A stretch of 64,000 nt of DNA, from contig NC_062971.1 of the NCBI RefSeq assembly GCF_023078275.1, positions 6,510,001 through 6,574,000 on the forward strand. Reading direction: 5' to 3'. The notes under the pieces were generated by a model. It ran no database searches, had not been told where the DNA came from, and saw only the letters and a list, made by a program, of their open reading frames with translations. Made by a program: the position numbers and the translations under genes. The stretch's first letter is position 1, and each line of letters begins with the position of its first letter. The stretch is from Leguminivora glycinivorella. Taxonomy: Eukaryota > Arthropoda > Insecta > Lepidoptera > Tortricidae. This document shows positions 62,096 through 64,000 of the stretch, piece by piece.

Positions 62096-63250
62096 GTATT
62101 TTTAGTAGTCGTATTTTAACAGAAATTAAAACCTAACTATACCACTATTTTGGGATATAGTGGCTTTGGAAAACACTGCTACAGTATTTAACACTGTAGT
62201 AGTGATATGAATACCATTATAGAGCTATTTTGCTGTATAATGAAGTTTTCAGGATACGTTTATATAGCTTTGAAAAGCGTTAATAGTCGTTTTCTAATGC
62301 CTTTTATATCTCATCGCCGTATACGTCACAATGACTCTTTTATATCACAGAACTGTGGAATAATGGTTTCGGTATCTCTTTTAAAACACAATAGCGTTAT
62401 AGCTGAGTTTACTATATGTTTTATAAAAAAAAAACTGTTTAGAAGATCTTTCTATAGTAAAACATTGAAAACAAGTATTGTTTTCTATATAAAGAACTTA
62501 TAAGTTAAACTGGATCATAGTTGAAGTCTCATGCAACCCTAATGGAATCCACAATGGCGGGCTTATGGCAGTGAATGCGTATGATAAGTGACATAGTCGA
62601 ACTATAAAAGCGTATGTTTTACTTCTTGGATCCATAGTAGAAAATATGGTGCCAATAATTTTATTGTATTAAATTATATTTATTTATTTTATTCAAAACA
62701 GGTATAAATCGAGGGCGCACTTAAAATACTCCATTAAACTAATATTCTTTTAACGGTAAAATTTCCATCGCATACCTTTTTGCAGTAATGATGGAATTAT
62801 ACGAAATCCAAATTATTTTGATTGACACTAAACTTCACAAGTTCACACGCCACTTTTCATAAAGTTCCTCGTTTAGAACAGTTTTTGTTAAATATTACAC
62901 ACATTAAATTATTTTAGAAATTTCATTCATTCGCATTAAAAGGGACGGCAACTGCTATTACAGAACAAAAAACCTGTATAACGGAATCTCAGATGCTACT
63001 ATAGCATAAATTGATACTATAATAGCGTTACTGTGTCCTCTATGTCAACAAATTAGCACAATAGTCATCATCACATCACCATTATAGACCTTAAACGTCA
63101 CGGATGATACTTCTATAGCCCTATTATATCACTAAATGGCTGCATAATTGCGCCAAATCGGCTCTACAGTACCAATATAGACTATTTATAGGACCATTTA
63201 ATGTGATTTAATTTGGTGCTCGCGACCACTATAGGACCAGAAATTGTTAC
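62096..63250. other. CTATAG/TTATAG-rich element, continuation of the tandem repeat
   Basis: Short motifs such as CACTATTTTGGGATATAGTG, ACTACTGTAGTG-like inverted pairs, CCATTATAGAGC and CCACTATAGGACC recur irregularly to about 63235. It looks like one old element with the tandem repeat at its left. The ORF at 62207-62503 has no domain. Ends not defined. Confidence 0.4.
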
Positions 63251-63365
63251 TTGGGATTGAAAAACTGTTAACTTACCCTGAAACGGACCACTGATTCAAG
63301 GCTACCTATAGACAGCTCTGCATCAGGCGCACTGCATGCATGTTTACCACAACTAATATTAGGTA

Positions 63366-63614
63366 TAAATAAATAAATATTGGGGGACACCTTACACAGA
63401 TCAACATAGCCCCAAACTAAGCAAAGCTTGTACTATGGGTGCTAAGCGACGATATACATACTTAAATAGATAAATACATACTTATATACATAGAAAACAT
63501 CCATGACTCAGGAACAAATATCTGTGCTTATCACACAAATAAATGCCCTTACCGGGATTCGAACCTGGGACCGCGGCTCAGCAGGCAGGGTCACTACCAA
63601 GTGAGCCGGTCGTC
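63366..63614 (-). mobile_element. tRNA-derived SINE, family 1
   Basis: AAATATTGGGGGACACC, CCCCAAACTAAGCAAAGC, ATCCATGACTCAGGAACAAA and box B complement GGGATTCGAACCTGGG, ending GCCGGTCGTC. Nothing recognised between here and 63945. Confidence 0.87.
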
Positions 63615-63946
63615 AAGGTATGGTTCCTATATAAACAGGAACCATACCTAATATTCTTACCTACCTTAATTATTTAAAGCAATTGAAACCATTACAACTC
63701 AGGTTGGGTGCACCTTTATTAACAAACACAATTAAATGCCAAAATTATACAATTAGACAAATTGTCGGAATATGATAAGCTGACAATGGGTTCGAATAAA
63801 ACGTGCAATTCACAAACTTGAAACCAACCTTCTAATTAAATGTGACATTCCTTGTCCAAAGGGCCCTGCTTCACATGCGATAAGACAAGTAACCTCGTCA
63901 AATTAAAGCAGATATGGACTATCAGCATTCAGCTGAATCAGTTAGT

Positions 63947-64000
63947 ACGTTTTCACATTATCCGATCCGATATCGGATGTCGGAAGGATTTCAAAGGCAA
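63947..64000 (-). mobile_element. MITE with TTCACATTATCCGATCCG, cut by window end
   Basis: ACGTTTTCACATTATCCGAT, CCGATATCGGATGTCGG and AAGGATTTCAAAGGCAA are the reverse complement of 13838-13893, the spacer of the large inverted repeat. The remainder lies beyond the window. Confidence 0.65.

Noticed and set aside
62207..62503. 98-codon ORF near the right end as a gene
   Set aside because: AT-rich, no domain, and it lies within the CTATAG-rich repeat element.

Overview
This is an AT-rich piece of an insect nuclear genome, almost certainly from a moth or butterfly (Lepidoptera). The evidence is the repeat content: tRNA-derived SINEs with an internal box A and box B, several dispersed repeats that I recall from many lepidopteran genomes (families headed AATATTATAAATG, CATTACGATACAAGTGCG and CGGCCAAGWGCG), LINE 3' tails ending in microsatellites, and TTAGG-like motifs in a minisatellite. 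There is no operon, CRISPR array or other prokaryotic feature, and I recognise no complete host gene. The window reads as intergenic or intronic DNA built from about 80 transposable-element pieces, many nested inside each other.

Layout. 0-9 kb: an RNase H fragment of a LINE, dispersed repeats, a LINE C-terminal fragment, a SINE, and TA-flanked foldback elements, one nested in another. 9-13 kb: a mariner-type deletion derivative, MITEs and a SINE. 13.5-16.4 kb: a large inverted repeat, then a three-exon Tc1/mariner-superfamily transposase gene with all catalytic acidic residues, very wide D-to-E spacing (81 residues between) and one frameshift in an A-run. 19.3-21.7 kb: a TTAA-flanked (piggyBac-type) MITE that has received a second MITE and a 5'-truncated LINE whose ORF carries a YLDD box, a CCHC knuckle and an R2-like endonuclease domain. 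An uninterrupted copy of the same MITE at 44.5 kb shows the empty site. 23.2-25.3 kb: about 26 copies of a 55-bp minisatellite containing TTAGGTTAGG-like sequence; a related element at 26.6-27.2 kb holds about two copies of the same core.

28-37 kb: a PIF/Harbinger-type element inside another MITE, a chimeric SINE, a hAT-type MITE inside another repeat, a three-layer nest, and one short stretch (30.7-31.0 kb) that might be a host 5' exon. 38.0-43.5 kb: a young LTR retrotransposon (310-bp LTRs differing at one base, 4-bp TSD, PBS and polypurine tract), without recognisable pol apart from a small relic, inserted between the two Asp codons of the YADD box of a LINE reverse transcriptase. 44-64 kb: more SINEs, three further hAT-type MITE copies, a second copy of the RLE-LINE tail, several long foldback elements (52.9, 54.6 and 58.2-59.0 kb), an RTE-like LINE C-terminus at 55.4-55.9 kb, and a 199-bp tandem repeat at 61.6-62.1 kb.

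The coding pieces do not form a pathway. They are independent mobile elements at different stages of decay. The most informative things here are the insertion order, the precise target duplications, and the internal paralogue comparisons that date or prove individual insertions.
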